Assembly: GCF_003478445.1 (NCBI RefSeq) | Contig: NZ_QUET01000017.1 | Span: 1-64,000, forward strand | DNA: 64,000 nucleotides | Source: Roseburia sp. AM59-24XD | Lineage (GTDB): Bacteria > Bacillota > Clostridia > Lachnospirales > Lachnospiraceae | Direction of reading: 5' to 3' | Part shown: positions 18,628-27,874 of the stretch, piece after piece | Layout of the letters: every line of letters begins with the position of its first letter | How positions within the stretch are numbered: the stretch's first letter is position 1 | Notes under the pieces: model-generated | The model's input: the letters and a program-made list of their open reading frames with translations, nothing else | What the model was told of the DNA's origin: nothing | The model's database searches: none | Program-made: the position numbers and the translations under genes

Positions 18628-19530
18628 ATGATTGAACAAAACATATTAAATGCCATGCTTCAGACAGGAGTTTTAGCAATTACGATCCCTGTCGTACTTA
18701 TTGTTGCATGGAAGATGTATACCAAGCGCAGTCTCGTTCCGTTCTGGGTTGGTATTATGGTATTTATCGCATTTTCCAGAATGCTGGAAATGATCCCGCA
18801 TTCCCTTTTTCTTTTATCAAGTAACCCGGTATCAAAAGCGATCAACGGCAATGTTGTTTTATATGTGATCTATGCGGCAACCGTTGCCGCACTTTTTGAG
18901 GAGACCGGACGTTATCTTGCATTCCGCTTTGTACTGACAAAGCATCCGAATAAGGAGACGGCTGTCACATATGGTATCGGCCATGGCGGTATTGAGTGCG
19001 TTCTTGTGCTTGGTGTTACTTATATTCAGTATTATGCGTACGGACAGCTTATTAACAGTGGTTCCATGGACAAGATGCTTTCTGCCTACAAGGACAGCTC
19101 ACAGTCTGTGGATGCGTTAAACCAGCTGATCACCAATATCAAGGGGGTAACAAAGATGACCTGCTATATGGCAGATCTCGAGCGTATCTCTGCGATGATG
19201 GTGCAGATCGCATTATCGATCCTTGTTTTCCAGGCAGTCTATGTTGCCGGCAAGAAATACATGTACTGGGTTGCCGTGGCACTTCATTTTCTGACGGATG
19301 TACCGGCTGCATTGTATCAGAAGGGTGTTCTTAAGCTGTTACCGACAGAGATCATTCTGTTTGTCTATGCAGCGCTTGTCCTTGCACTCGGCGTGAAGAT
19401 ATATCAGGGCTTAAAGACCGGCGGCACGCCTGCAGATGTTCAGAAAAAGAAAAACCAAAAGGCATTCAGTGAAATTGCCAATGGAAATTATAAATCTGCA
19501 GGAGCACAGGATCACAAGGATGATCATTGA
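18628..19530 (+). CDS. YhfC family intramembrane metalloprotease-like protein
   Basis: 300-residue polytopic membrane protein of the YhfC/DUF2324 family, related to CAAX-type glutamic intramembrane proteases. The motif ALFEETGRYLAF (Glu-Glu) and the later TYGIGHGGIE with its His, plus FLTDVPAAL near the C-terminus, are the family's putative active-site elements. About seven hydrophobic segments can be seen and the last 45 residues are a polar cytoplasmic tail. ATG 18628 follows AAGGAGAA. It may be cotranscribed with the sulfatase gene 89 bases downstream. Substrate unknown. Confidence 0.85.
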   Translation: MIEQNILNAMLQTGVLAITIPVVLIVAWKMYTKRSLVPFWVGIMVFIAFSRMLEMIPHSLFLLSSNPVSKAINGNVVLYVIYAATVAALFEETGRYLAFRFVLTKHPNKETAVTYGIGHGGIECVLVLGVTYIQYYAYGQLINSGSMDKMLSAYKDSSQSVDALNQLITNIKGVTKMTCYMADLERISAMMVQIALSILVFQAVYVAGKKYMYWVAVALHFLTDVPAALYQKGVLKLLPTEIILFVYAALVLALGVKIYQGLKTGGTPADVQKKKNQKAFSEIANGNYKSAGAQDHKDDH

Positions 19531-19619
19531 CAATAATAACAAGAAAACAGTATCATAAAAGATGGACTATATTTTCATAATTGAGAAATTATAAATACGG
19601 AAGAAGGATAATTTTAACT

Positions 19620-22253
19620 ATGTTTCGGAAATATTTTAAATTGACACGAAAACGAATGGCTTTTTTTGCCATATTAATGATCGCAATCTTTACATTGCAG
19701 TATTTTTTAGTGGGATCGCTTGTATCCCTGCAGCAGGTAACCACAGAGGCAGGCAACAGTAACAGTGCCGTGATCGGTATTCTGCCGGACACAGAGGTGA
19801 TCCGCCAAAAGTTCTGTTTCGACCGCAGAGTCGTTTTAAATTCATTCTCCATCAGCTTTGGTTCCTTCAAAAAGAACAAGGTCGGAGATACGCTTCACAT
19901 TCAGGTGATGGACGGCAACAATGACGTTGTATTCAGCGAGGATGTTGACGTGAAGGATATCACGCCGAACGCAGAATTTGTTGTTAATATGGATCATGCC
20001 GTTGTCATTCCAAAAGGAGTTACATGCTGTATCCGTATGACCTGCAGCAGCGAGAATACACCATATGCACTGATTCCAACCGTCAATACGACCAACCGGA
20101 CAGATCCGAATACCTATATGTCGACGTTGAAGATGCAGACGCATGCCAAGTCCATGAATATCTCATATTCCTACAGCTACCGTCAGCTTTTCCCGATGGT
20201 GGTCTTTGTACTTGAGATCCTTGTGCTGTTTGTGATTGTCTTCGAGCGTATGACAGAGTATTCCACACGATACTACAAGATGCGTCAGAAGGAGCTTAAA
20301 CACAGCAAAAAGCATAAGCGTACCACGAGAAAGTCACCGCGTAATTTTGTCAAATGGGTTCTGAGTGAGCCGAAGGTTTTACTGACAGCGCGAATACTGA
20401 TCATTATTTTTAATCCGTTATTCCTGGCATCCATGCTGGAAATGATGAACGGCACGTTCTTAACGATTCTGCCGAATGTATGGCTGTTTACATGGCTGCT
20501 TTTAGGCGCGGTTGAATTGTTGTTTACAGCATTGATCGGTAACGTCGGCATTGCCATGCTGGTGATGGATCTTTTGCTGTTCCCGATCGGACTTGCCAAT
20601 CTGTTCATTATGAATGTCCGCGGAACACCGTTTCTTCCGGCAGATATCCTTGGTGTAGCGACAGCGACAGAGGTAGCTTCCACCTACACCTTCTCGCTTA
20701 CACCGGCACAGTTTGTAGTGCTTCCTGCATTTGCAATATGGTGTATCTTAATCTTCCGGACACGCAGGAAGGGAATAAAACGCCCGATTCCAAAGAAACT
20801 GATCCGCTTTTCCGCTACGGTTGTACCGGGCATCGCGATCATTGCTGTATTATACAATACAAACATTTTACCGGCATGCGGTATTCAGGATAATGTATGG
20901 AACAAGATTTCTTCCTGCAAGGCCAATGGATTTTATATGAATTATTTCATCAATTTGCATTATCTGCGCGTATCGACACCATCCGGTTACTCCGAGGACA
21001 AGGTTTCCGATATTCTGAAGGAAGCCGACTCTACCCGGACAACCACAGGATCAGATACCACAGCCACCACATCGGTACCTCTGACTGACGGCAAAGGAAC
21101 CACACAGAAGATGGCCACCAACGCCTCCTTCACAAAAAACACTTCGCTGAACGGTAAAAAGCCAAACATTATCCTGATCATGAATGAGAGTCTGGCAGAT
21201 TTTTCTCTGGTGGGAGATGTGCGCTATAACAGAGATCCTCTGTCTTATATCCACAGCCTCACAAAGAACACGATTAAGGGAAGAGATTATGTATCCGTCT
21301 TTGGTGCCGGCACCAGTAATTCCGAATTTGAAGCCATGACCGGCAACACCATGGCATTCTTCCCGAGTGGCTGTAACGTTTATCAGCAGTTTATGCATAA
21401 CTCCACCTTCTCACTGCCATCTTATCTGAAGGAGCAGGGCTACAGCTGCAAAGCAGTCCACCCGAGCAGTGGTGCAAACTGGAACCGTATTGCCACCTAT
21501 AAGAGTATGAAGTTTGATGATTTTATCACGATCGATGACTTTAAGAAGCCGGAGTATGTCCGTTATATCAGCGATAAGGAAAGCTACAAGAAAGTCATTG
21601 AGCTTTACGAGAACAAGGGTGATAAGCCGCTTTATCTGTTCGATATGACGATTCAGAATCACGGCGGTTATCTGACGAATACGAACTGGAAAACACCTGT
21701 ATATGTGGAGGGCTCTTATTATACCGAGGCAAAAGAATACCTCTCTGCAACACATGTTTCCGATCAGGCATTCCAGTATCTGCTCAATTATTTTTCCAAG
21801 CAGACCGAGCCAACGATCATCTGTATGTTCGGCGATCATTTTCCGTCAATCGAGACCGCCTTTTATGAAGAGCTGCTTGGCAAACCTCAGAGCGAATGGA
21901 ACCTGGAGGATATCCAGAAGCGTTATGCCGTTCCGTTTATTATCTGGGCAAATTACGATATTGAAGAAGAGCAGAATGCTGTAATCAGTAATAACTATCT
22001 CGAAAATATGCTGTTAAAACAGGCAGGCATCGATCTGCCGCACTATAACCAGTATCTTGAGAAGCTTTCTGCCGATATTCCGGCCATGAACGTCAATGGT
22101 TATATGGATACCGAGGGCAAATGGCATAATTACGACAGTGATGAAACCGATACGGTCAAGAAGCTTCTGGAAGATTACGAGATATTACAGTATGGCTATT
22201 ACAGCGATATGAATAAAGATAAAATGAGTGAATTGTTTCAAATGAAGCATTAG
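19620..22253 (+). CDS. LTA-synthase-like sulfatase family membrane protein
   Basis: 877-residue membrane enzyme of the alkaline phosphatase/sulfatase superfamily. A first membrane helix (about residues 12-32) is followed by an extracellular beta-rich insert of roughly 150 residues, then several membrane helices (about 195-420), then the catalytic domain. The latter shows NIILIMNESLADF, GAGTSNSEFEAMTGNTMAFF with the nucleophilic Thr, DMTIQNHGGY and MFGDHFPS (metal ligands). It likely transfers phosphoglycerol to a cell-wall or membrane glycan. The inserted extracellular domain differs from the standard five-helix LtaS layout. ATG 19620 follows GAAGGA. Confidence 0.88.
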   Translation: MFRKYFKLTRKRMAFFAILMIAIFTLQYFLVGSLVSLQQVTTEAGNSNSAVIGILPDTEVIRQKFCFDRRVVLNSFSISFGSFKKNKVGDTLHIQVMDGNNDVVFSEDVDVKDITPNAEFVVNMDHAVVIPKGVTCCIRMTCSSENTPYALIPTVNTTNRTDPNTYMSTLKMQTHAKSMNISYSYSYRQLFPMVVFVLEILVLFVIVFERMTEYSTRYYKMRQKELKHSKKHKRTTRKSPRNFVKWVLSEPKVLLTARILIIIFNPLFLASMLEMMNGTFLTILPNVWLFTWLLLGAVELLFTALIGNVGIAMLVMDLLLFPIGLANLFIMNVRGTPFLPADILGVATATEVASTYTFSLTPAQFVVLPAFAIWCILIFRTRRKGIKRPIPKKLIRFSATVVPGIAIIAVLYNTNILPACGIQDNVWNKISSCKANGFYMNYFINLHYLRVSTPSGYSEDKVSDILKEADSTRTTTGSDTTATTSVPLTDGKGTTQKMATNASFTKNTSLNGKKPNIILIMNESLADFSLVGDVRYNRDPLSYIHSLTKNTIKGRDYVSVFGAGTSNSEFEAMTGNTMAFFPSGCNVYQQFMHNSTFSLPSYLKEQGYSCKAVHPSSGANWNRIATYKSMKFDDFITIDDFKKPEYVRYISDKESYKKVIELYENKGDKPLYLFDMTIQNHGGYLTNTNWKTPVYVEGSYYTEAKEYLSATHVSDQAFQYLLNYFSKQTEPTIICMFGDHFPSIETAFYEELLGKPQSEWNLEDIQKRYAVPFIIWANYDIEEEQNAVISNNYLENMLLKQAGIDLPHYNQYLEKLSADIPAMNVNGYMDTEGKWHNYDSDETDTVKKLLEDYEILQYGYYSDMNKDKMSELFQMKH

Positions 22254-22272
22254 ATTAGAAAGGACAAAAGGC

Positions 22273-23190
22273 GTGGACAATCAGAACAGCAGAAAGATCG
22301 AGCAGCTCGCCGATCGCTTACGAAACGACAATAACAAAGATAATTTAAATCTTCTGGTTAAGGAGCTGGAGCAGGGTACACTCTACGTGCCTGCAGCCAT
22401 TCCTCCGGGAACAGATCCGGCTCTGATCCGTCAGCTTATTTCCGGCTCCGGTATGGAGCAGGGGATCCCTGAGGGATTTTCTCCGCGTCCTGCCGTATTA
22501 CAGAATGCGGAGGGCAGACGTTATCTTCCTGTATTTACAACACAGAAGCAGGCAGAGAAGGGAGACCAGCAGTTTCCTCTGCTTTTAACGATGCCATTTA
22601 CAAGCTGTCTTGATCTGGTTGCCGCAGACGGCGGCATTTCCGGCGTGATCTTAAACGCTTTCGACCAGAATATTCCTCTGAATACAAAGGTCAACCGCAA
22701 GGCAAACGGTAACGGCGGTCAGTCTGCACCGCTCACAGAGACACAGCTTCATGCCATGGCTCGTCAGCGTGTGGAAGCAGAACTTCTTCCGAAGGCTCTT
22801 TTTGCCGGTAAGACGGATATGGTCGAACGTCTCCGTAAGGACTGTGCCACAGAGCTTTTAAAGTTGTATGAGCAGGCATATCCCAAGGAAATCGATTGTC
22901 CGTATACAGAGGATGATTTTGATCTTCTTTCGATCAATGCAAGAGAGAATCTTTCTGTGATCCGTATCACGATGCCTTCCTCCCACATGTACGCCGGAAT
23001 CTGTCCGGTCATCTTGCTGCGTTTTAATCCTCAGACAGAGGATCTGCAATATTTTGCTGTTGTAAAAGGAGACGAACCGGGTGAGATGCATCTGTTTGAG
23101 GCATTGCCGGATGGCACCAACCGCGACTGTGGTGAGGCACCGGAAGAGGGCAGTGAGCTTCAGTTTATGATCGATTACAGCGCAGAATAA
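22273..23190 (+). CDS. SseB domain protein
   Basis: 305-residue soluble protein with an SseB N-terminal-like module. The stretch NLLVKELEQGTLYVPAAIPPG and the later RRYLPVFTTQKQAEKG are the typical SseB pattern, followed by MPFTSCLDLVAADGGISGVILNAFDQNI. The C-terminal half (about residues 160-305) is mixed alpha/beta and not recognised. Start is GTG 22273 with AGAAAGGA upstream. It follows the sulfatase gene after 19 bases and is probably in the same transcript. Molecular role unknown in Gram-positives. Confidence 0.75.
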   Translation: MDNQNSRKIEQLADRLRNDNNKDNLNLLVKELEQGTLYVPAAIPPGTDPALIRQLISGSGMEQGIPEGFSPRPAVLQNAEGRRYLPVFTTQKQAEKGDQQFPLLLTMPFTSCLDLVAADGGISGVILNAFDQNIPLNTKVNRKANGNGGQSAPLTETQLHAMARQRVEAELLPKALFAGKTDMVERLRKDCATELLKLYEQAYPKEIDCPYTEDDFDLLSINARENLSVIRITMPSSHMYAGICPVILLRFNPQTEDLQYFAVVKGDEPGEMHLFEALPDGTNRDCGEAPEEGSELQFMIDYSAE

Positions 23191-23197
23191 TACATAG

Positions 23198-23226
23198 TTG
23201 AAACGCATTTCGATTCGATATATAAT
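23198..23226 (+). promoter_or_regulatory. Sigma-A promoter before the DUF1266 gene
   Basis: TTGAAA (23198-23203), 17-base spacer, perfect TATAAT (23221-23226). Confidence 0.75.
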
Positions 23227-23247
23227 AGGTGCAGATTATGGAAAGGC

Positions 23248-24210
23248 ATGGTTAATACAATGAATAATAAGATTGCGGGACATCGTTTTCTGGCTTTTGG
23301 ACTTGCTGTGAGTCTGACCGTAACCGGAATAACCGGATGTACTTCAAAGCAGGCGGACACTGCCGGCTCAGAGGAAGCTGCACAGAGCACAGCAAAGGAA
23401 CAGGTATTAAAGGGACACAATGAAAATGAAGCTTCAAACCTCGGTGCCTGGGGACGAGCCATGGGCGCGGTCCTGATCTCAATCAATGATGGCAGTCCTT
23501 ATTATTTCGGCGGCTATGATACCACGGATGCCAATGCAAAAGCAGCCAAAAGTATCTTACGTTCCAGCTGGAATATTTCCAACCGCAAACAGTTATTAAA
23601 GCAGATAGACGCACTTTACAATACCGGAAGCCGCACAGATTATAAAAGAGAAGCACATGATCTGAACAAAATGTCCAAAGCCCAGCGCAAAAAGGCATTA
23701 AAGCAGGTCAGCGGTGATCTTAAGACACATTACGATAACCTTCAGTATATCTGGGATACCTGGGGCAACAAGGGACTTCTTGCCTGGGATCTGTGCCGCA
23801 TTTCACATCTGGCACAGTGGGGCTATATCGCTGATTATATCAATCTCGATGAGGCGCAGGCTGTGTTGGAACCGGCTGCACTGCGGCTGCAGAAGAAGTT
23901 TGACAACTGGGATGACGTTGTGATAAACTGGCTCGACGGTTACGCATATGCAAGCTCTGTTCCGATCCGTTCCGTAGAGGAGACGGACTACACCAGCCGT
24001 AAGAATGTCTATGAGAAGCTTGTGGCAGATCAGAAGGAATCCGATCCTCTGTTCGATGACAATTTATTTCACACAGAGATCATTCCACTCGGAACCATTA
24101 CCTACGATTCCCTGATGGATGAAATAAAACCTAAAAAGACAGCCCGCACAAAGGCTGTCATCAAGAAAAAGAAACAACAAGGGAAGGATAGTGAGGAAGT
24201 AACACAATGA
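23248..24210 (+). CDS. DUF1266 lipoprotein
   Basis: 320-residue predicted lipoprotein. The signal peptide ends in the lipobox VTGITGC (Cys about residue 31). The mature part carries the DUF1266 core: AWDLCRISHLAQWGYIADYINLDEAQAVL, then FDNWDDVVINWLDGYAYAS. Many DUF1266 proteins are of unknown function, and some sit with secreted toxins or sporulation genes; nothing here decides. Start is uncertain: ATG 23248 is only 1 base from a GAAAGG site and ATG 23260 is 13 from it. Overlaps the phosphatase start by 4 bases (ATGA). Confidence 0.75.
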   Translation: MVNTMNNKIAGHRFLAFGLAVSLTVTGITGCTSKQADTAGSEEAAQSTAKEQVLKGHNENEASNLGAWGRAMGAVLISINDGSPYYFGGYDTTDANAKAAKSILRSSWNISNRKQLLKQIDALYNTGSRTDYKREAHDLNKMSKAQRKKALKQVSGDLKTHYDNLQYIWDTWGNKGLLAWDLCRISHLAQWGYIADYINLDEAQAVLEPAALRLQKKFDNWDDVVINWLDGYAYASSVPIRSVEETDYTSRKNVYEKLVADQKESDPLFDDNLFHTEIIPLGTITYDSLMDEIKPKKTARTKAVIKKKKQQGKDSEEVTQ

Positions 24211-24920
24211 ATATTTATCTGATACGTCATGGCAGACAAAGCAGTTCTGACTGTAACGTAAATGTAGATCTTGCACCGGAGGGAGAACGACAGGCTGCCC
24301 TGCTTGGACAGCGCATGAAGCTTTATCCCGTTGATATTGTTTACTGCAGCGACCTGATCCGTGCCGAACAGACCGCAAAGATCGCCTTTAGCGGACAGGA
24401 AAAGCTTCTTGACAATCTGCAGATTCGTCCGGGGCTGGCAGAGGTTGATTTCGGTGAGCTTACCGGTCAGCCGGATGCAGTTGTGAAGCGTTTTTATGCG
24501 GATTATTATCAGGAGCAGCTCGACCGTTTTGCCGAAGGACGCGTCCAAAAGAGCAATGCGCTGGATGAGGTGAATGAATTTATCGGAGATTTCTTTGTAC
24601 CGACCGAGGAGATCTGGTATCCGCAGGGTGAAACAGGCGAGAGCGTTCTTGCAAGAGTTATGCCGATCATCCGGGAATGGATCGAATCCGAATATCAGAA
24701 CATTGCTGTTGTGACACACGGCGGTGTGATCCGCATTCTTCTGACCGCTCTGTTTGGTGGTGATTTTGCAAAGAGACTGATGTTTGGAACCTCTCTCGAA
24801 AACTGCAGTATCACACAGCTTCACTATGACGAAGATCAAAACGGATTTTATCTGGATCGTTTTAATGATTATGCGCATCTGGAGCAGGATCCGTCCCTGT
24901 TACGAAATCATTTTAAATAA
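24207..24920 (+). CDS. Histidine phosphatase superfamily protein
   Basis: 237-residue phosphoglycerate-mutase-like phosphatase. The catalytic RHG is at the start (IYLIRHGRQSS), the second Arg in YCSDLIRAEQTA, the acidic residue in GLAEVDFGEL, and the second His in VVTHGGVIRILL. Substrate unknown: such proteins include nucleotide, sugar and cofactor phosphatases. It is translationally coupled to the upstream lipoprotein gene through an ATGA overlap, and Maf follows after 32 bases. Confidence 0.88.
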   Translation: MNIYLIRHGRQSSSDCNVNVDLAPEGERQAALLGQRMKLYPVDIVYCSDLIRAEQTAKIAFSGQEKLLDNLQIRPGLAEVDFGELTGQPDAVVKRFYADYYQEQLDRFAEGRVQKSNALDEVNEFIGDFFVPTEEIWYPQGETGESVLARVMPIIREWIESEYQNIAVVTHGGVIRILLTALFGGDFAKRLMFGTSLENCSITQLHYDEDQNGFYLDRFNDYAHLEQDPSLLRNHFK

Positions 24921-24952
24921 TCGGCATCGACCGGAAAGGATATGAGGTACAT

Positions 24953-25537
24953 ATGGCAAGAATTATTTTGGCATCTGCTTCCCCGAGACGGAAGGATATA
25001 TTAGAACAGGTCGGCATTTCCTGTGAGGTGATCCCAAGCAGCATCGATGAGGATCTGATTACGGCAGACAGCCCGTCAGCTCTTGTCGAAGCACTTTCCA
25101 AGGCTAAGGCAGAGGATGTTGCCGCACACTTTGAAAACGATTTTGTTGTGATCGGTGCGGATACCGTTGTGGTAAAAGACAGCAAGGTATTAGGAAAGCC
25201 CTCTAATGAGGCAGAAGCTCATAAGATGCTCCAGATGCTTCAGGGCAACCGTCATGAGGTTTTTACCGGGGTGACTCTGATCTCGGTCTCAGGCGGCAAG
25301 GGACTGATCGATACATTTCATGTCAGAACGATCGTTGATATGATCCCGATGACTCCGGAGCTGATCACATCCTATATCCAGACCGGTGAGCCGATGGATA
25401 AGGCAGGCGGCTACGGCATTCAGGGACGCGGAGCCGCATATATCCGTGATATTGCCGGCGATTTCTTCAACGTTGTCGGACTTCCGATCTCCACCGTATT
25501 ATCCCGTCTGGAGCATATGGGCGTCAATCTTTACTAA
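24953..25537 (+). CDS. maf: Maf family nucleoside triphosphate pyrophosphatase
   Basis: 194-residue Maf protein, a house-cleaning dTTP/UTP or m7GTP pyrophosphatase also linked to septum inhibition. The nucleotide-binding opening IILASASPRRKDILEQ, the catalytic VIGADTVVV, GYGIQGRGAAYI and the terminal VVGLPISTV are all present. ATG 24953 follows GAAAGGATATGAGG. Likely last gene of the lipoprotein-phosphatase-maf unit, with a terminator at 25615. Confidence 0.95.
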   Translation: MARIILASASPRRKDILEQVGISCEVIPSSIDEDLITADSPSALVEALSKAKAEDVAAHFENDFVVIGADTVVVKDSKVLGKPSNEAEAHKMLQMLQGNRHEVFTGVTLISVSGGKGLIDTFHVRTIVDMIPMTPELITSYIQTGEPMDKAGGYGIQGRGAAYIRDIAGDFFNVVGLPISTVLSRLEHMGVNLY

Positions 25538-25614
25538 ATGACGACTTTATTTCGTGAGGCAGTGATCTGTTGCAGACAGAGCTTATCTGTCTTAATATCA
25601 TTTCATGAACGACA

Positions 25615-25645
25615 GGCAGTGATGCAGTTTGCACTCTGCCTTTTT
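25615..25645 (+). terminator. Terminator after maf
   Basis: GGCAG...TGCA pairs with TGCA...CTGCC (25615-25640), then TTTTT. A smaller hairpin GACAG-agcttat-CTGTC precedes it at 25575-25591. Confidence 0.7.
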
Positions 25646-25722
25646 CTGTGTTCTGCTATATTTTCCCGCTGTATATTTCGGGAGGCATTTTCGGAACGTC
25701 GTCTTTACGCCTGTGATTTTTG

Positions 25723-25751
25723 TTGCATAATCGTGGATGGAGGCGTATAAT
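25723..25751 (+). promoter_or_regulatory. Sigma-A promoter of the arginine operon
   Basis: TTGCAT (25723-25728), 17-base spacer, TATAAT (25746-25751). The AT-rich stretch down to 25800 could hold ArgR boxes, but no clear consensus is seen. Confidence 0.7.
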
Positions 25752-25821
25752 AAACAACGTTATGGTTTTATAATGAGAGATTTATATATCAATAAGAAGA
25801 CATGATATAGGAGGTTTGACT

Positions 25822-26862
25822 ATGATCAAAGTAGGAATTATCGGTTCAACAGGATATGCAGGACAGGAGATCGTGCGTATTTTACTTCGCCATCCGGAGG
25901 CTAAAATTGTCTGGTATGGCTCACGCTCCTATATCGATAAGCGATACAGTGAAGTATTTGGAAATATGTTCCGGCTCGTAGAGGACGTCTGTAAGGGAGA
26001 GAATATGCAGGAGCTTGCCGACCAGGTTGATGTTATCTTCACGGCAACCCCGCAGGGACTTTGCGGCTCCCTTGTCAACGAAGAAATATTATCCAAGGTT
26101 AAGATTGTCGATCTAAGTGCGGATTTCCGTATCAAGGATGTTGACAAATACGAGAAGTGGTACGGAATCCACCATGAGAGTCCGGACTTTATCAAAGAAG
26201 CTGTTTACGGACTGTGTGAGATCAACCGTGAGGATATCAAAAAGGCGCGTCTGATCGCCAATCCGGGCTGTTTTCCAACCTGCTCCGTTCTGTCTGTCTA
26301 TCCCCTTGCCAAAGAGGGACTGATCGACATGAATACAGTTATCATCGATGCGAAATCCGGCACCTCCGGCGCCGGTCGTGGAGCCAAGGTTGCCAATCTG
26401 TACTGTGAGGTCAACGAAAGTATCAAGGCGTACGGTGTTGCTACACACCGCCACACACCGGAGATTGAGGATCAGTTAAGCTATGCCTCCGGTCAGGACG
26501 TTGTTATCAACTTTACCCCACATCTTGTTCCGATGAACCGAGGTATTCTTGTAACCGCATATGCTTCCCTGACAAAGGATGTTACATACGATGAGGTCAG
26601 AAGCATTTACGATAAATATTATAAAGATGAGTATTTTGTCCGTGTTCTTGATAAGGATGTGTGTCCGGAGACACGCTGGGTTGAGGGAAGCAACTTCGTT
26701 GATGTCAGCTTCAAGATTGATCCGAGAACCAACCGAATCATTATGATGGGCGCCATTGATAATCTGGTAAAGGGCGCCGCAGGACAGGCAGTACAGAATA
26801 TGAATCTTTTATTCGGACTTCCGGAAAACACCGGTCTTACCATGCCTCCGGTATTCCCGTAA
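25822..26862 (+). CDS. argC: N-acetyl-gamma-glutamyl-phosphate reductase
   Basis: 346-residue NADPH-dependent reductase, third step of ornithine/arginine synthesis. The dinucleotide-binding motif IGSTGYAGQEIVRIL is at the start, and the catalytic Cys is in NPGCFPTCSV. The motif HRHTPEIEDQL and the terminal VKGAAGQAVQNMN are family hallmarks. ATG 25822 is 7 bases after AGGAGG. It leads argC-argB-argD, the usual clostridial order with argJ absent here. Confidence 0.97.
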   Translation: MIKVGIIGSTGYAGQEIVRILLRHPEAKIVWYGSRSYIDKRYSEVFGNMFRLVEDVCKGENMQELADQVDVIFTATPQGLCGSLVNEEILSKVKIVDLSADFRIKDVDKYEKWYGIHHESPDFIKEAVYGLCEINREDIKKARLIANPGCFPTCSVLSVYPLAKEGLIDMNTVIIDAKSGTSGAGRGAKVANLYCEVNESIKAYGVATHRHTPEIEDQLSYASGQDVVINFTPHLVPMNRGILVTAYASLTKDVTYDEVRSIYDKYYKDEYFVRVLDKDVCPETRWVEGSNFVDVSFKIDPRTNRIIMMGAIDNLVKGAAGQAVQNMNLLFGLPENTGLTMPPVFP

Positions 26863-26889
26863 AGCAGACGCAAGATAAGGAGAGAGAAA

Positions 26890-27807
26890 ATGAGTGTAGA
26901 AGAGAAAAGTGCATATATGAATGAAATCTTAGGAAAAGCAGAGACTCTGATCGAGGCTCTTCCGTATATCCGTGACTTTAATAATAAGATCGTCGTTGTC
27001 AAATACGGCGGAAGCGCGATGCTGGACAAAAAGCTCGAGGAGAGCGTGATTCAGGACGTTGCCTTGTTAAAGCTTGTCGGTATGCAGCCGATCATCGTTC
27101 ACGGCGGCGGTAAGGAGATCAGCAAATGGATTGGTAAGGTCGGCAAGGAAACGGAATTTGTCGATGGTTTCCGTAAAACAGACAAGGAAACCATGGAGAT
27201 CGCTGAGATGGTATTAAACCGTCTGAACAAGTATCTGGTTCAGATGATCGAACGTCTTGGTGTAAAGGCAGTCGGTATCTCCGGCAAGGACGGTGGTCTT
27301 CTTCAGGTAGACCAGAAAAAACCAAACGGAAAGGACATCGGATATGTCGGTGACGTCAAGAAGGTCGATACACTCGTGATCGATACACTGCTTGCCAACG
27401 ATTTTATCCCGATCATCGCACCGATCGGTCTTGGCGAGGATGGTGAGACCTACAATATCAACGCTGACGATGCGGCATGTGCCATTGCCGGAGCACTTGG
27501 CGCTGAGAAACTTGCATTCCTCACAGATGTTGAAGGTGTCTGCAAGGATCCAAAGGATCCATCCACACTGATCTCAGTTATGAGCCTTGACGATGCACGC
27601 AATCTGATTGCAGACGGTACGATCAGCGGTGGTATGCTTCCAAAGGTAACCAACTGTGTCAATGCAGTCAACGCCGGTGTCGGCAGAGTCCATATTCTGG
27701 ACGGACGTATTGAACACTGCCTGCTTCTTGAGTTCTTTACCAAGAAGGGTATAGGAACCGCAATCATTGATACTGAGGGCGGATTATATGACAACGAACG
27801 TGCATAG
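26890..27807 (+). CDS. argB: Acetylglutamate kinase
   Basis: 305-residue kinase phosphorylating N-acetylglutamate, the second and normally feedback-regulated step of arginine synthesis. The ATP-binding VVKYGGSAM, substrate loop IVHGGGKEI and [15 protein letters not shown], and the terminal [13 protein letters not shown] are present. An N-terminal helix of about 20 residues ([20 protein letters not shown]) is of the kind found in arginine-sensitive hexameric enzymes. ATG 26890 follows GGAGAGAG. It is 27 bases after argC. Confidence 0.97.
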   Translation: MSVEEKSAYMNEILGKAETLIEALPYIRDFNNKIVVVKYGGSAMLDKKLEESVIQDVALLKLVGMQPIIVHGGGKEISKWIGKVGKETEFVDGFRKTDKETMEIAEMVLNRLNKYLVQMIERLGVKAVGISGKDGGLLQVDQKKPNGKDIGYVGDVKKVDTLVIDTLLANDFIPIIAPIGLGEDGETYNINADDAACAIAGALGAEKLAFLTDVEGVCKDPKDPSTLISVMSLDDARNLIADGTISGGMLPKVTNCVNAVNAGVGRVHILDGRIEHCLLLEFFTKKGIGTAIIDTEGGLYDNERA

Positions 27808-27874
27808 CAATACATCAGCACCAGTATAATATAGATATGCCATCCACTCGGCATGGCAGGAACGGAGGATGATT

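Noticed and set aside
25538..25750. 70-residue reading frame after maf
   Set aside because: Starts at the maf stop without a ribosome site, is Cys/Phe-rich without pattern, and contains the terminator and arginine promoter.
25746..25800. ArgR operator boxes upstream of argC
   Set aside because: The stretch is AT-rich but no clear paired consensus can be read.
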